The notes beneath the pieces were generated by a model. It saw only the letters and a program-made list of their open reading frames with translations. It did no database searches and had not been told where the DNA came from. From contig OZ244842.1 in assembly GCA_965220835.1 (NCBI GenBank), positions 4,030,001 to 4,094,000 of the forward strand: 64,000 nucleotides of DNA, in the 5' to 3' direction. Source of the stretch: Azophilus sp965220835. Its GTDB lineage: Bacteria; Pseudomonadota; Gammaproteobacteria; Pseudomonadales; Azotimanducaceae. The position numbers and the translations under genes were made by a program. Positions 1 to 11,507 of this stretch are shown piece after piece; the first letter of the stretch is position 1, and each line of letters starts with the position of its first letter.

Positions 1-1354
1 AACTCGATGCCCGAACGGCCTGCAGGCGGTCGCGCAGCTCCGCATGGGCCTTGCGGGTCAGTGGGTAGTTCCAGGCGATGAGTGCGCACAGCGCGAAGCC
101 GCTGGCGGGGCCGAGGCAGTAGAGCAGGCGCAGCCCAAGCAGGCTGTCCCACTCATTGACAACGCCGGGGTCGGGGTTGAAGCTGGTGAACGCCAATATC
201 CACATGGCGATGGCTGGGCCAAGGGATGCGGCCACTTTGATGGCGAAGGACCAGACGGCGAAGAACCAGGCGGCGCGATCCTCCCCGCTTTCCAGCGTAT
301 CCACATCGATCACGTCGGCCTTCATGGAATCCGGCAACACGCGAAACGTGGCGCCGCAAAATCCTGTGCAGCAGGCGACGGGCAGCATCCAGAAGAAGTC
401 CCCCGGCCCGATGAGCAGATAGCTGCACTGGAGGCAGGAGAACACAAACAGCGACACGCACCACACCCGGTGCTTGTCCACCGTGCGGGCCACGCGCACC
501 CAAAAGGGGATGCCAATCAACTGCGCGCCGTAGAAGACGAACAGAAACAGCAGGAAGTTCTCATCGTCCTGGGCCACGCCGCGGATGAAGAACACGAACA
601 GCACGGTCGATATGGCAGAGCCGAACTGGTTGACGAAAAAGGCCAGCACCAGCCGCTTGAAGGCGCTGTTGCGCCACATGATCTTCAAGCCCGGTACCAA
701 GGGCACCCTTGCGGGCAGGAAGTGGTTGCCTTCGGGCACCTTGGCCACCGTCAGCGTGACGGTCACGGGGATCAGCACCAGCAGCATCACCGTCAGAACC
801 TCCAGGTTCGCCCGAATGCCGGCGTAGCCGAACAGAATGCCCACCAGCCAAGGCGCCACCTTGCTGGCGGCGTTGGCGGAGATTCCGAGCCATGCGCGCC
901 AGCCCGTGATGCGCGTGCGTTGGTGGTAGTGGGGCGACAGCTCCGCCCCCCAGGCGTAGTACGGAATGAACAGCATGGTCCAGCCGAGCCACAGGACGAT
1001 GAGCCAGCCGAGCAGATAGGCCGCCGTCACCGGCGGTTCGGGAATGAACAGCTTGTAAACGGCGATCATCAGGATCGGCACCGCGGCCATCATCCACACC
1101 CGCCGCCGTCCCCAGCGGGATTGGGTGCGGTCGGAGAGCCAGCCGATGAGTGGGTCGGAAACCGCATCGAAGACCCGCGACAGCAGCAGCACGGTGCCCA
1201 CCGCCGCGAGGCTGACGCCGAGATCCTGACCGTAGTAGTTGGGCACCAAAGCCGCGACGGGAATGGCGGCCACCTCGGTGGGCATGTTCGCCAAGCCGTA
1301 GTAGAACAGGGTCCTCTGCGGCACGCGCTCTTGGGCTTCCGCGGGCTCGGGCAT
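1..1354 (-). CDS. GPH-family (MelB-like) sugar:cation symporter, 3' end cut by window edge
   Basis: An inner-membrane carrier of the major facilitator superfamily, predicted to take up a sugar, sugar acid or related solute with a cation. Reading from the ATG at 1354, the frame stays open for about 450 codons to the left edge, so only a short C-terminal tail can be missing (family members have about 450-480 residues). The N-terminal half carries the family signature DPLIGWLSDRT followed by WGRRR, in the loop after the second membrane segment, and alternates hydrophobic segments as expected for 12 helices. It is the last visible gene of a minus-strand series (SDR, TonB receptor remnant, transporter). 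That fits an outer-membrane plus inner-membrane uptake cluster whose receptor has decayed. The substrate cannot be told from sequence. Confidence 0.85.
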   Translation of the reverse strand, partial: MPEPAEAQERVPQRTLFYYGLANMPTEVAAIPVAALVPNYYGQDLGVSLAAVGTVLLLSRVFDAVSDPLIGWLSDRTQSRWGRRRVWMMAAVPILMIAVYKLFIPEPPVTAAYLLGWLIVLWLGWTMLFIPYYAWGAELSPHYHQRTRITGWRAWLGISANAASKVAPWLVGILFGYAGIRANLEVLTVMLLVLIPVTVTLTVAKVPEGNHFLPARVPLVPGLKIMWRNSAFKRLVLAFFVNQFGSAISTVLFVFFIRGVAQDDENFLLFLFVFYGAQLIGIPFWVRVARTVDKHRVWCVSLFVFSCLQCSYLLIGPGDFFWMLPVACCTGFCGATFRVLPDSMKADVIDVDTLESGEDRAAWFFAVWSFAIKVAASLGPAIAMWILAFTSFNPDPGVVNEWDSLLGLRLLYCLGPASGFALCALIAWNYPLTRKAHAELRDRLQAVRASS

Positions 1355-1436
1355 GGTGCGGTCAGAGCGCAAGGTGTGTGGCCCTAGCCTGGCTTTGCGG
1401 CGGGCTGCCGGCCAACCCGCCGCGTGCTCTGGGGAC

Positions 1437-2560
1437 TCAGTTCCCGAATCCGACGGTCACGCCGAAGGTGCGTCGGGTTCTGCGGATTGCCGAACCCGTA
1501 AACGTGGGAGTCTTCGACGCGGTTCGCCCGCAGTTGCGCTGAATGCCGTCCCACCATTGGTAGTAGGGAGGCCCCGAACCGCACCCGGGCGGCGTAGTTC
1601 TTGTCGGTCAGTTTCGCCGAAGGTGCGCAGGGTTCTGCGGATTGCCCAGCCCCCAGTAGGGAGGCCCGGCGAACCGCACCCGGGCGGCGTAGTTCTTGTC
1701 GTAGGTCAAGTTTCGTCCCACTTGCGGTCCAGGTCGGGCTTGAGCGGATGGTTGGTCCCCAAGTCGTTGCTGGTGATTGGCACGGATATGGCGCCATCGC
1801 CGCCGCGCTCGAAGTACTCGCCGATCAGCGTCAGGTCAAAGGCCTCATTGGGCGTCCAGACCAGGGTGCCCCGGCCAAGGGTGGTTTCCATGGCGCCGTG
1901 CCGGGGGCCGCCGGCCAGATCCTTCACCCAGCCGTCCGCATCGCGGGATTGCAGCGAGAGCCTGGCCTTGAGTTGATCCTCGACAATGGGGCCCTCCACG
2001 GACAAGGCAAAGTCCGTGCGGTCGAAACTGCCCAAGGTCGCTTGGCCGCGAAACTCGAACTCGTCGCCGGGCCGCTTGGTGCGGGCCACTACGGCGCCGA
2101 CCGACGTGTTGCGTCCGAACAGCGTGCCCTGGGGCCCGCGCATGATCTCGATGCTCTCCATGTCAAAGGTGTCGAGATTGGAGGCGATGTTCTGCGCGAC
2201 GAACACGCCGTTTTGGTACACGCCCACGGCGGGGTCAAAGTTCGGCACGCTGAAGGAGACGCCGACGGCGCGCAGCCAGAACCGCTGAATGCCGGGAAAG
2301 GTTGCCGTCTGGCGGAAGTCCGCGCCCGGCACCATGCGCGCCACATCCCTTAAGTCGAGAAAGTTGTTCTCGTCGATCATCGCCGCCGAGACCACCGTGG
2401 AAGCCACGGGCACGTCCTGGGCCAGTTCGGCCTGCGCCCGCTTGGTGGAGACGACCAGCACCTCCTCGATCACCCGGTTATCGGCCTGCTCCGCCGACAT
2501 GGCAGCCGTGGTGGCTGTGGCACACAAAAGCGCAAGAAGTTGCGCGACACTTCGTTTCAT
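1437..2560 (-). pseudogene. Decayed TonB-dependent receptor (plug and extreme C-terminus remain)
   Basis: Start ATG at 2560 has a strong purine-rich ribosome site, then a signal peptide (MKRSVAQLLALLCAT), a TonB-box-like stretch (IEEVLVVSTKRAQ), a plug domain with the usual IEIMRGPQGTLFGRN motif and the first barrel strands. The reading frame stops after about 285 codons, whereas intact receptors have 700-900 residues. Downstream, pieces of a receptor C-terminus survive: DKNYAARVRF appears twice and GNPQNP twice. The last piece would read PRTFGVTVGFGN-stop (stop at 1437-1439) if one base were removed, so at least one frameshift is present. Most of the barrel is deleted. An outer-membrane receptor without its barrel cannot work, so this is called a pseudogene rather than a short gene. 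Confidence 0.8.
1562..1715 (-). repeat. Duplicated C-terminal scrap of the TonB receptor remnant
   Basis: Positions 1562-1615 and 1655-1715 are near-copies about 95 bp apart. Both share the 19-base GGGCGGCGTAGTTCTTGTC (plus strand) and encode DKNYAARVRF on the minus strand. A second shared box around GGGTTCTGCGGATTGCC occurs at about 1475 and 1630. The arrangement suggests recombination between two related receptor ends, or a local duplication during decay. Confidence 0.7.
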
Positions 2561-2713
2561 AGGTTGTTCCCCCCTCCGATTAGCTCTCCTCACCGGTATG
2601 GGTGGCGCAACGCAGCTCGTCAATACAACCGGAGCGCTGGTCGGCCACCCCGCACCAGAAGCATAACCTGTTTGCGATTTCGCCGCTCGCCGTGGATTTG
2701 ACGGCTGAAGGCC

Positions 2714-3502
2714 CTAAAAGGTGGCGTTGGTTTGGCCCCCGTCGACCACGAGGCTTTGCCCGGTCAGAAATGCGGCCTGCTCGCTGCAGAACAGGGCAAC
2801 GAATGCGCCGAGGTGATCAGCGTCGCCGAACCGGTTGGCGGGAATGTTCCAGGCATCGACGAACTTCTGCACTTCCTCCTCATAGGTGGTGCCGTTGGCC
2901 GCGGCCTGGGCCGTGAAACGGTCGTGAACGGCGGCGGTGTGGTGCATGCCAGGCAGGATGTTGTTGATCATGACGTTGTGGCGCGCCACGGCCTTGGCCA
3001 CGGCCACGGAGTAGTTGACCAAGGCGGCGCGGGGCGCACCGGAGAGGATGCGCACCTGGTGCGGAAACTTGGCGGCGCCGGTGGCGATGTTGACGATGCG
3101 GCCCCAGCCCCGCTCCACCATGCCGTCAATCACGGCTTGCATGAAGTACACGGGGCTCAGCAGGGCGACGCTTAGGTGCGCATCCCAGTCCTCGGCTGAG
3201 ACGGTGCGGTAGTCGCCGGTGTAAGGCGGGGGTGAGCAGGTGCCCACAAGGATGTCCGGCTGCGGGCAGGCCTCAAGAATCTCGCGGCGGCCGCGCTCCG
3301 TGCTGTGGTCCGCGCAAATGGGCGTGACCTTGGCGCCCGTCTCCTTGGCGATGGCTGCGCAGGCCGCCTCCAAGCGCTCACGCCCCCGTGCGGAAACATA
3401 GAGTTCACAGCCTTCCCGGGCCAAGGCGAGCGCACTGCCCCGGCCCATGCCGGCACTGCCGCCGTTGATGATTGCCTTGCGTCCTTTGATGCCAAGATCC
3501 AT
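2714..3502 (-). CDS. SDR-family oxidoreductase with altered catalytic residues
   Basis: A 262-residue Rossmann-fold protein of the short-chain dehydrogenase/reductase type. The N-terminal dinucleotide motif GGSAGMG follows the first strand, and the C-terminus ends in LTGQSLVVDGGQTN, typical of SDRs. The active-site stretch is not canonical: where YxxxK is expected the sequence reads LSGAPRAALVN, so the catalytic Tyr and Lys are replaced, probably by Ser and Arg. This resembles SDR subgroups known to lack the tetrad. It may be an oxidoreductase with a rearranged site or a non-catalytic homologue. ATG at 3502 is preceded by GGAGGG. It is the first gene of the minus-strand series with the receptor remnant and the transporter. 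Confidence 0.85.
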   Translation of the reverse strand: MDLGIKGRKAIINGGSAGMGRGSALALAREGCELYVSARGRERLEAACAAIAKETGAKVTPICADHSTERGRREILEACPQPDILVGTCSPPPYTGDYRTVSAEDWDAHLSVALLSPVYFMQAVIDGMVERGWGRIVNIATGAAKFPHQVRILSGAPRAALVNYSVAVAKAVARHNVMINNILPGMHHTAAVHDRFTAQAAANGTTYEEEVQKFVDAWNIPANRFGDADHLGAFVALFCSEQAAFLTGQSLVVDGGQTNATF

Positions 3503-3614
3503 GGCTCATGCCCTCCGCGGCGCCGTGGCCGCGCCATTGCTGGCGTTTAAGCGGGAAGTTGGAAAACCTCGCCCCCCGGCAATGATAGAACCGCCGCTTC
3601 GGCAGAGCCACAGG

Positions 3615-3643
3615 TTCGCAATGGATTTCAATTCGGTTAAAAT
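3615..3643 (+). promoter_or_regulatory. Probable sigma-70 promoter of carAB
   Basis: TTCGCA (3615-3620), a 17-bp spacer and TAAAAT (3638-3643) match the -35/-10 consensus at 4/6 and 5/6. Transcription would start near 3650, about 120 nt before carA and just ahead of a terminator-like hairpin. The divergent SDR gene starts at 3502, so this region serves the plus strand. Confidence 0.55.
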
Positions 3644-3656
3644 CCCCGCCCGACGC

Positions 3657-3691
3657 AAGGCGAGGTCGGTGTGCATCGGCCTCGCCTTTTT
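3657..3691 (+). terminator. Terminator-like hairpin in the carAB leader (possible attenuator)
   Basis: A perfect 9-bp stem, AAGGCGAGG (3657-3665) with CCTCGCCTT (3680-3688), has a 14-nt loop and ends in five T (3687-3691), the form of an intrinsic terminator. It lies between the predicted carAB promoter and carA. No plus-strand gene upstream needs a terminator here, because the neighbour at 3502 reads away. The simplest reading is leader attenuation of carAB, for example by pyrimidine or arginine supply. No leader peptide is evident. Confidence 0.55.
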
Positions 3692-3772
3692 GCAACCCCC
3701 AAATCACGCCCTGTTTCAGTGGGGGTCGCCCAGGGCAGAAGTCGCCGATTGCGGCGTGGAGGTTGGCCTAGA

Positions 3773-4889
3773 TTGAAACCCGCAGTGCTTGCATTGGAAG
3801 ACGGGAGCCTGTTCCACGGCCAGTCGTTTGGTGCCGAGGGCCTTGCCGTTGGCGAAGTGGTGTTCAACACGGCCATGACCGGCTATCAGGAAATCCTCAC
3901 CGACCCCTCCTACGCCCGGCAGATTGTCACCCTCACTTATCCGCAGATCGGCAATACGGGCGTCAACCCGGAGGATGTGGAATCCGCAGCCGTAAGCGCC
4001 GCCGGTTTGGTGATCCGTCAGTTGCCGCGCCGGGCCAGCAGTTGGCGCCAAACCCAGACCTTGCCGGGCTTTCTGCAGGAGCGTGACGTGGTGGCGATTG
4101 CCGGCGTCGATACCCGTCGGCTGACCAGGCTGGTGCGGGAGCAGGGCGCCTTGGCGGGCTGCATCGCGGCCGGGGATTGTTCCGAGGCAGACGCCCTGGC
4201 CCAGGCGCGAGCTTTTCCGGGCTTGAAAGGCATGGACCTCGCCCAAGCGGTGACCTGCGATGCAGCCTACGAGTGGCGCGAAGGCGCCTGGACCCTTGGC
4301 GAAGGCTATGGCCCAAGTGCGGAGGAGCGCTTTCATGTCGTTGCCTACGACTTCGGCGTCAAGCGCAACATCTTGAGGCTATTGGCCAGCCGCGGCTGCC
4401 GGGTGACGGTGGTTCCGGCCCAGACCTCCGCCGAAGCCGCGCTGGCGCTGCAGCCCGATGGCGTGTTCCTCTCCAACGGCCCCGGCGACCCCGAGCCCTG
4501 CCGCTACGCCATTGACGCCATTGCCGAGCTGCTCGACGCCTCGGTGCCGCTGTTCGGCATCTGCTTGGGCCATCAGTTGCTCGGCTTGGCCAGCGGCGCC
4601 GCCACCGTCAAGATGCCCCACGGCCACCACGGGGCCAACCATCCAGTGCAGGACCTCGAAACCGGGCAGGTGGTGATCACCAGCCAGAACCACGGCTTTG
4701 CGGTGGATCAGGAGAGCTTGCCGAATTGCCTTCAGGCCACCCATGTCTCGCTGTTCGACGGCACCTTGCAGGGCGTTCGCCGCACGGACCGTCCCGCCTT
4801 CGGCTTCCAAGGCCATCCCGAGGCCAGCCCAGGCCCACAGGATTGCGCCTACCTGTTCGACCAGTTCATTGACTTGATGGAAGCCGCCC

Positions 4890-4897
<8 letters not shown>
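3773..4897 (+). CDS. carA: Carbamoyl-phosphate synthase small (glutaminase) subunit
   Basis: Hydrolyses glutamine and passes ammonia to CarB for carbamoyl phosphate, the precursor of pyrimidines and arginine. The 374 residues match the family (E. coli 382). The N-terminal CPSase domain begins LALEDGSLFHGQSFG, and the C-terminal class I amidotransferase shows the nucleophile elbow LFGICLGHQLLG and the His/Glu pair in FQGHPEAS. The TTG at 3773 is chosen as start because it follows a GGAGG at 3758 and gives the conserved N-terminus. An earlier in-frame GTG at 3671 would lie inside the leader hairpin. The stop overlaps the GTG start of carB by 8 bp. Confidence 0.95.
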
Positions 4898-8156
<3,259 letters not shown>

Positions 8157-8229
8157 CGCTTGGCGCAGGCAACCACTTAACAGGCAACCGCTCAAAAGGC
8201 ACGAGCAAGACGCACGAGGCTGCACGGAC

Positions 8230-8703
8230 ATGCCCACACCCATGACCTTGGAAGGCGCTGCGTCCTTGCGCGAGGAGCTCCAGCAGCGCAAGACCGAGAA
8301 GCGCCACGAGATCAGCCGCGCGATCGGCGCCGCCCGCGAGCACGGCGATTTGCGCGAAAACGCCGAATACCACGCCGCCCGTGAGCAGCAGAGCTTCAAT
8401 GAAGGCCGCATCCGCGAAATCGAGGCCAAGCTGGCCGATGCCCAGATCATCGACATCACCAAGGTGCCCCCCCAAGGCAAGGTGATCTTCGGCACCACCG
8501 TGCGCCTGATCGCCGGCGACACCGGCGACGCCATCACCTACAAGATCGTCGGCGAGGACGAAGCGGACCTCAAGGCCGGCAAGATCTCCGTAATGTCACC
8601 CATCGCCCGCGCCCTAATCGGCAAGTCAGTGGGCGACGAAGTGACCGTGAAAACGCCGAACGGGGAGACGAGCTACGAGGTGGATGGGGTGGAATATGTT
8701 TAG
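8230..8703 (+). CDS. greA: Transcription elongation factor GreA
   Basis: Rescues backtracked RNA polymerase by stimulating cleavage of the nascent RNA 3' end. The 157 residues have the coiled-coil N-terminal domain with the acidic tip region (REHGDLRENAEYHAAREQQ) and the C-terminal FKBP-like domain (SPIARALIGK...VKTPNGE), collinear with E. coli GreA (158). ATG at 8230 fits the family N-terminus; a second ATG four codons later is possible. It follows carB by 73 bp, the order found in Pseudomonas. The spacer holds two short near-repeats, AGGCAACCACTTAAC and AGGCAACCGCTCAAA. Confidence 0.95.
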   Translation: MPTPMTLEGAASLREELQQRKTEKRHEISRAIGAAREHGDLRENAEYHAAREQQSFNEGRIREIEAKLADAQIIDITKVPPQGKVIFGTTVRLIAGDTGDAITYKIVGEDEADLKAGKISVMSPIARALIGKSVGDEVTVKTPNGETSYEVDGVEYV

Positions 8704-8745
8704 GGAATTCCCCGCCAACCGCAGCGGTGCCAGAAGCCACTGACC

Positions 8746-9129
8746 TTGCAAGATCGGACAAAGCACGGCATTCGGTACTCCGCGTTCTGGCTGTGGCTGC
8801 TGGTAGTTTCGGTCGGCGTTTGGTACGCCTACGACAGCGTACTTCAAACGTTGCCTGACCTGTTGGCGAGCATTCTGCGCATTGATCACATCGTCAGCGA
8901 TGTTGGCGCCGACGCACCTGTGTGGTGGGTGCTGCAGAATCTCCTGTTGATCCTGCTGTGGTGGCGCGTCATCAAGGTCGTTGTTTTGCATGGCGCTCCT
9001 GTTCGCATAGGCCTGACGATCTCGGAGGGCAGACAGGACGACAGCGGCCAGAGTGGGAGAGTGGTGCATCGAGTCTGGATTGGTGAATTGTATGTCGATG
9101 AAAAAGAGTACAAGGGTGAGTTTTTCTAA
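8746..9129 (+). CDS. Unknown small membrane protein, two predicted helices
   Basis: No family is recognised. The 127 residues show two clear hydrophobic segments (about 12-30, rich in Trp/Leu/Val, and about 58-80, ending WWRVIKVVVLHG), then a polar C-terminal tail with charged and aromatic residues. Predicted to sit in the inner membrane. The TTG start at 8746 has only a weak ribosome site, so the true start is uncertain. It is followed 6 bp later by another unknown gene on the same strand, so the two may be co-expressed. They occupy the place where yhbY lies between greA and rlmE in Pseudomonas. Confidence 0.5.
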   Translation: MQDRTKHGIRYSAFWLWLLVVSVGVWYAYDSVLQTLPDLLASILRIDHIVSDVGADAPVWWVLQNLLLILLWWRVIKVVVLHGAPVRIGLTISEGRQDDSGQSGRVVHRVWIGELYVDEKEYKGEFF

Positions 9130-9135
9130 GGTGCT

Positions 9136-9633
9136 GTGTTCAGGGCTCATCCAAGCAGCGACAAGTTGGTGCGCTCGCGCCTTGAGCTGCTCCTCCTAGC
9201 GCTCCCGTTTGGCTACACTCTTCATGTTCGAGAAAGCCGTGTCTTCATACATAAGGACGGGCACGAAGCGCGAGCTAGGAAGTACCGACGGGTTTGGGAC
9301 AAATACCAGAGAGTGCAAGACCATATAACTCCCGATGAGTTCCGCAGCGAAGTCGTCAAGCACCTGAAGCAAACTGGTCGGTACTCCGAAAAGGAAAACC
9401 GCGTCAAGCGGATCGATGGCCTCAACTGGTGTTTCTACTCGGGAGGCCATGGGTGCGTCATGGACGACTTCGGCAACCGAGTGTCCTTCGAGGTCTTGGG
9501 AGAAGATAAGAAATACAAGGTAACGGAACTTGGCCCCTGCAGGGACGAGGAGAGGCTGGCCTTAAACGTTAACGAATTGCGGGAGCTTGTAAAGGGTGAA
9601 TTCGAGTCCACTTGGAACGGTAAAACGACCTAG
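9136..9633 (+). CDS. Unknown soluble protein paired with the preceding membrane protein
   Basis: No family is recognised. The 165 residues are mostly polar and charged, with one short hydrophobic stretch near the N-terminus (LELLLLALPFGYTL). The middle is rich in Arg, Lys, Glu and Tyr, and the C-terminal third has alternating strand-like segments (VSFEVLGEDKKYKVTELG). GTG start at 9136 is preceded by TAAGGTGCT, giving an AAGG ribosome site that overlaps the end of the upstream gene. Base composition is less GC-rich than the flanking housekeeping genes, which fits acquired DNA. Confidence 0.5.
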   Translation: MFRAHPSSDKLVRSRLELLLLALPFGYTLHVRESRVFIHKDGHEARARKYRRVWDKYQRVQDHITPDEFRSEVVKHLKQTGRYSEKENRVKRIDGLNWCFYSGGHGCVMDDFGNRVSFEVLGEDKKYKVTELGPCRDEERLALNVNELRELVKGEFESTWNGKTT

Positions 9634-9702
9634 CAAGTAGCCACTTCACCACACATTAGGCTTCCACAAGAAGAAGCACCGAAACACGCTTTCAGCACCC
9701 GC

Positions 9703-9825
9703 TCACAACTTCGTGATCATCAGGATCGCGGCGATCCGGCGCGCGATGTCTGCGAATTGCTGGACTTCCTCAGGTTCTAATGGCCGTTGGAGGACGACTT
9801 GCTCGCGGTAGGAGAGCCACTTCAT
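9703..9825 (-). pseudogene. C-terminal fragment of an ISP-type restriction-modification enzyme
   Basis: The minus strand encodes about 40 residues, MKWLSYREQVVLQRPLEP then EEVQQFADIARRIAAIL, ending in a stop at 9703. From memory of the family, KKWLSYRE..LLGRPLTPEEV...ARRIAAL is the usual C-terminus of the long single-chain ISP-type (N6-adenine methylase) restriction enzymes of more than 900 residues. An in-frame stop lies just upstream, so nothing else of the gene remains. The assignment is by motif memory, not alignment. Confidence 0.45.
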
Positions 9826-9950
9826 CCGCCGCCGTCAGTTTGGTGTTTGTTTCTACCATCAAAACCCGTCAGGAAAGCGCGATCTGGGTCGTGCCCTCGT
9901 CCCTGTTTAGGTCGAGGCGGCACTACAACGAATTTGAGGAATTTGGACTG

Positions 9951-10109
9951 CTATCGAGATAGGTGCATCATTTGGGCTTGGGTGAAGTTCGCTTGCTTGC
10001 GAACTTCGCATGGCGTTACTGGCGCGTGCGGGATGGTGGGGCCTTCCCCCTTCGCGTGGGCGATGGCTTCATTGAGGGACTGCATCAAGTCTTGGGCAAC
10101 AGTACCCAC
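9951..10109 (-). pseudogene. Truncated HigA/MqsA-like antitoxin, HTH half lost
   Basis: From a GTG at 10109 with a GGGGGAG ribosome site, 52 residues read like the N-terminal half of short HTH antitoxins: DLMQSLNEAIAHAKGEG, then VRKQANFTQAQM, where the helix-turn-helix normally begins. A TAG follows immediately, removing the recognition helix and C-terminus. No RelE/HigB-type toxin frame is seen next to it. It is read as a decayed toxin-antitoxin locus. Confidence 0.5.
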
Positions 10110-10375
10110 TTCATCTCCCCCTTTCGCTGTCAAGGTCGCTGTATGCGTTTATCCATGCATGCCCCATTGGGATACGGGTCCCAAGATCGATGTGGGCGAA
10201 CTGGTCCCTTCCGCTGAATTCAACGTTGATATCTCGAGGCACCTAAGACTATAGTGGCACTGCCGCCGGGTAGGCCGGGTAATTGGCGCCTGCCAGACCG
10301 CCGTCCCGGTAGATGGTTTGCCGCTTTGCGCGGCCAGCGTACTGAACCGAGGGTTGCGTCTCGGACCGGCGGCCG

Positions 10376-10921
10376 TCACTCAACGTTCCCCAGCAGAGTG
10401 GCGTAACGAGCTTCCCGCAGGTTGGCCGCATCGACATAGCCCGCTGAGCGCATGGAGTTGGTTGTCATTGACTGACGAACCCCCTCACCGAGTTTCAGCC
10501 TGTCAGTGAAGTTGACTCGTACCGCTATCTTGCCTTTGCGCTGATTGGGCGGGCTAGGCGTGAACACGTATGTCAACGTGTCCTCCGTCCCAGTGTCGAA
10601 AAGAACCGCCTCAGGCGAGGCAAGAATGCCGGGCAAGCGGTCCAAGTCTGCATCTGCCAGCACCGTGCCCCGAGTCGCCTTGGCATTGCGCCTGAGATGA
10701 TGGACTTCCCGCCGGGTGACGGTCACGGCGGCGCTCTGTACTTGGATGCGGTGCATCTTGCGCAGAGCTTCTAAAACACTTGGCGATAGCGCCCCAACTA
10801 CCATCGCTTCGGCTTGGCTAGCGGTTCCGGTATCGTTCCGACGCCATCGCTTCCATGCTTCGGTCAATGCGGCCAACGCAGATTCGCGTGAACGCATCTC
10901 GCTCGTAGTGTTGTTGGGCAT
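10376..10921 (-). CDS. Possible phage-type (PBECR-like) nuclease-fold protein, orphan
   Basis: A 181-residue protein from an ATG at 10921. The N-terminal third is helical and charged (KMHRIQVQSAAVTVTRREV). The C-terminal part, LPGILASPEAVLFD...YVFTPSP...KGKIAVRVNF...TNSMRSAGYV, has the pattern of the phage-associated Barnase/EndoU/ColicinE5-RelE-like domains found at the end of Mu-type head proteins and in polymorphic toxins. That link is by remembered pattern and is uncertain. No head-morphogenesis partner or immunity gene is visible, so it is probably a leftover of a prophage or toxin gene. Confidence 0.45.
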   Translation of the reverse strand: MPNNTTSEMRSRESALAALTEAWKRWRRNDTGTASQAEAMVVGALSPSVLEALRKMHRIQVQSAAVTVTRREVHHLRRNAKATRGTVLADADLDRLPGILASPEAVLFDTGTEDTLTYVFTPSPPNQRKGKIAVRVNFTDRLKLGEGVRQSMTTNSMRSAGYVDAANLREARYATLLGNVE

Positions 10922-11163
10922 GTGGACGCATGGCTCGAAGTGGACGACATTCAGCCCGGCCTTGCAGGTTCAACGTTCATTTGGATACCTGTGCGAAGCA
11001 AGGGATCTGCTTGCTTCTGCGGCTGGCCGACCAAGGAGGTTGGCCCATGCCACGGCTCCCGTCCAGAGGCGATCTCTGCAGATCTTGCCAGAACTTGACC
11101 CACCGTTGCCGTCACGTATGTGGAACCCCAAAGTGCGAGTTCTCCACCGTGCAAACGGACCTG

Positions 11164-11475
11164 TCAGGTTCGCTCGCTTGCGCTCATAAAGGGCGGGGGC
11201 GTTGCCAGCAGCGCTTTGAAGCGTTCGTTGAGCATTGGGGGCTCATCGAGCAGTGCGGTGAATGCGTCGAATTGATCGGGGCCGAGCCGGAAGTGAGTGC
11301 GGTCAAGCAAAGCCTCCTCAGCGGCGGCGCGCGCTGCCTCCAATATGAATTCGGAACGACTCTTGCCAAGCCTCGCCGCTGCACCGTCCATCAGGACGTG
11401 GTCGCTCGCGCTGACTCGCAGTTGGATGGACATGGCGCGCGGCGGGGCAGTGTCTGGTGCGTCGTTTCGGTTCAT
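11164..11475 (-). CDS. DUF1778 (TacA-like) antitoxin without a visible toxin
   Basis: A 103-residue protein with the features of TacA-type ribbon-helix-helix antitoxins: an N-terminal DNA-binding region (SIQLRVSASDHVLMDGAA), KSRSEFILEAARAAAEEALLD, and the toxin-neutralising tail containing FRLGPDQFDAFTALLDEPP. Such antitoxins repress their own operon and block a GNAT acetyltransferase toxin that modifies aminoacyl-tRNA. That toxin usually overlaps the antitoxin stop. The sequence below 11164 on this strand holds no GNAT-like frame, so it is an orphan, either domesticated or left by toxin loss. Confidence 0.75.
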   Translation of the reverse strand: MNRNDAPDTAPPRAMSIQLRVSASDHVLMDGAAARLGKSRSEFILEAARAAAEEALLDRTHFRLGPDQFDAFTALLDEPPMLNERFKALLATPPPFMSASERT

Positions 11476-11507
11476 CCAGCTAGGAGTGTGGATGGGATTG
11501 CAAGCAG

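Larger units (their letters stand above)
9634..10375. other. Remnant-rich stretch without an intact gene
   Basis: About 740 bp with no convincing complete gene on either strand. Two minus-strand fragments are annotated separately (restriction-enzyme C-terminus, antitoxin N-terminal half). A third minus-strand open frame ending at 10249 has a protein-like tail (VQYAGRAKRQTIYRDG) that was not recognised. The mixture suggests an old landing site for defence or phage genes that has been eroded. Confidence 0.5.

Noticed and set aside
44..1387. Long plus-strand open frame of about 447 codons
   Set aside because: It is antisense to the GPH transporter, rich in His/Gln/Gly and without any domain; the minus strand gives a clear transporter sequence.
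9787..10254. Plus-strand 155-codon frame in the remnant region
   Set aside because: No ribosome site or domain; it is antisense to the antitoxin and restriction-enzyme fragments, which read as real protein on the minus strand.
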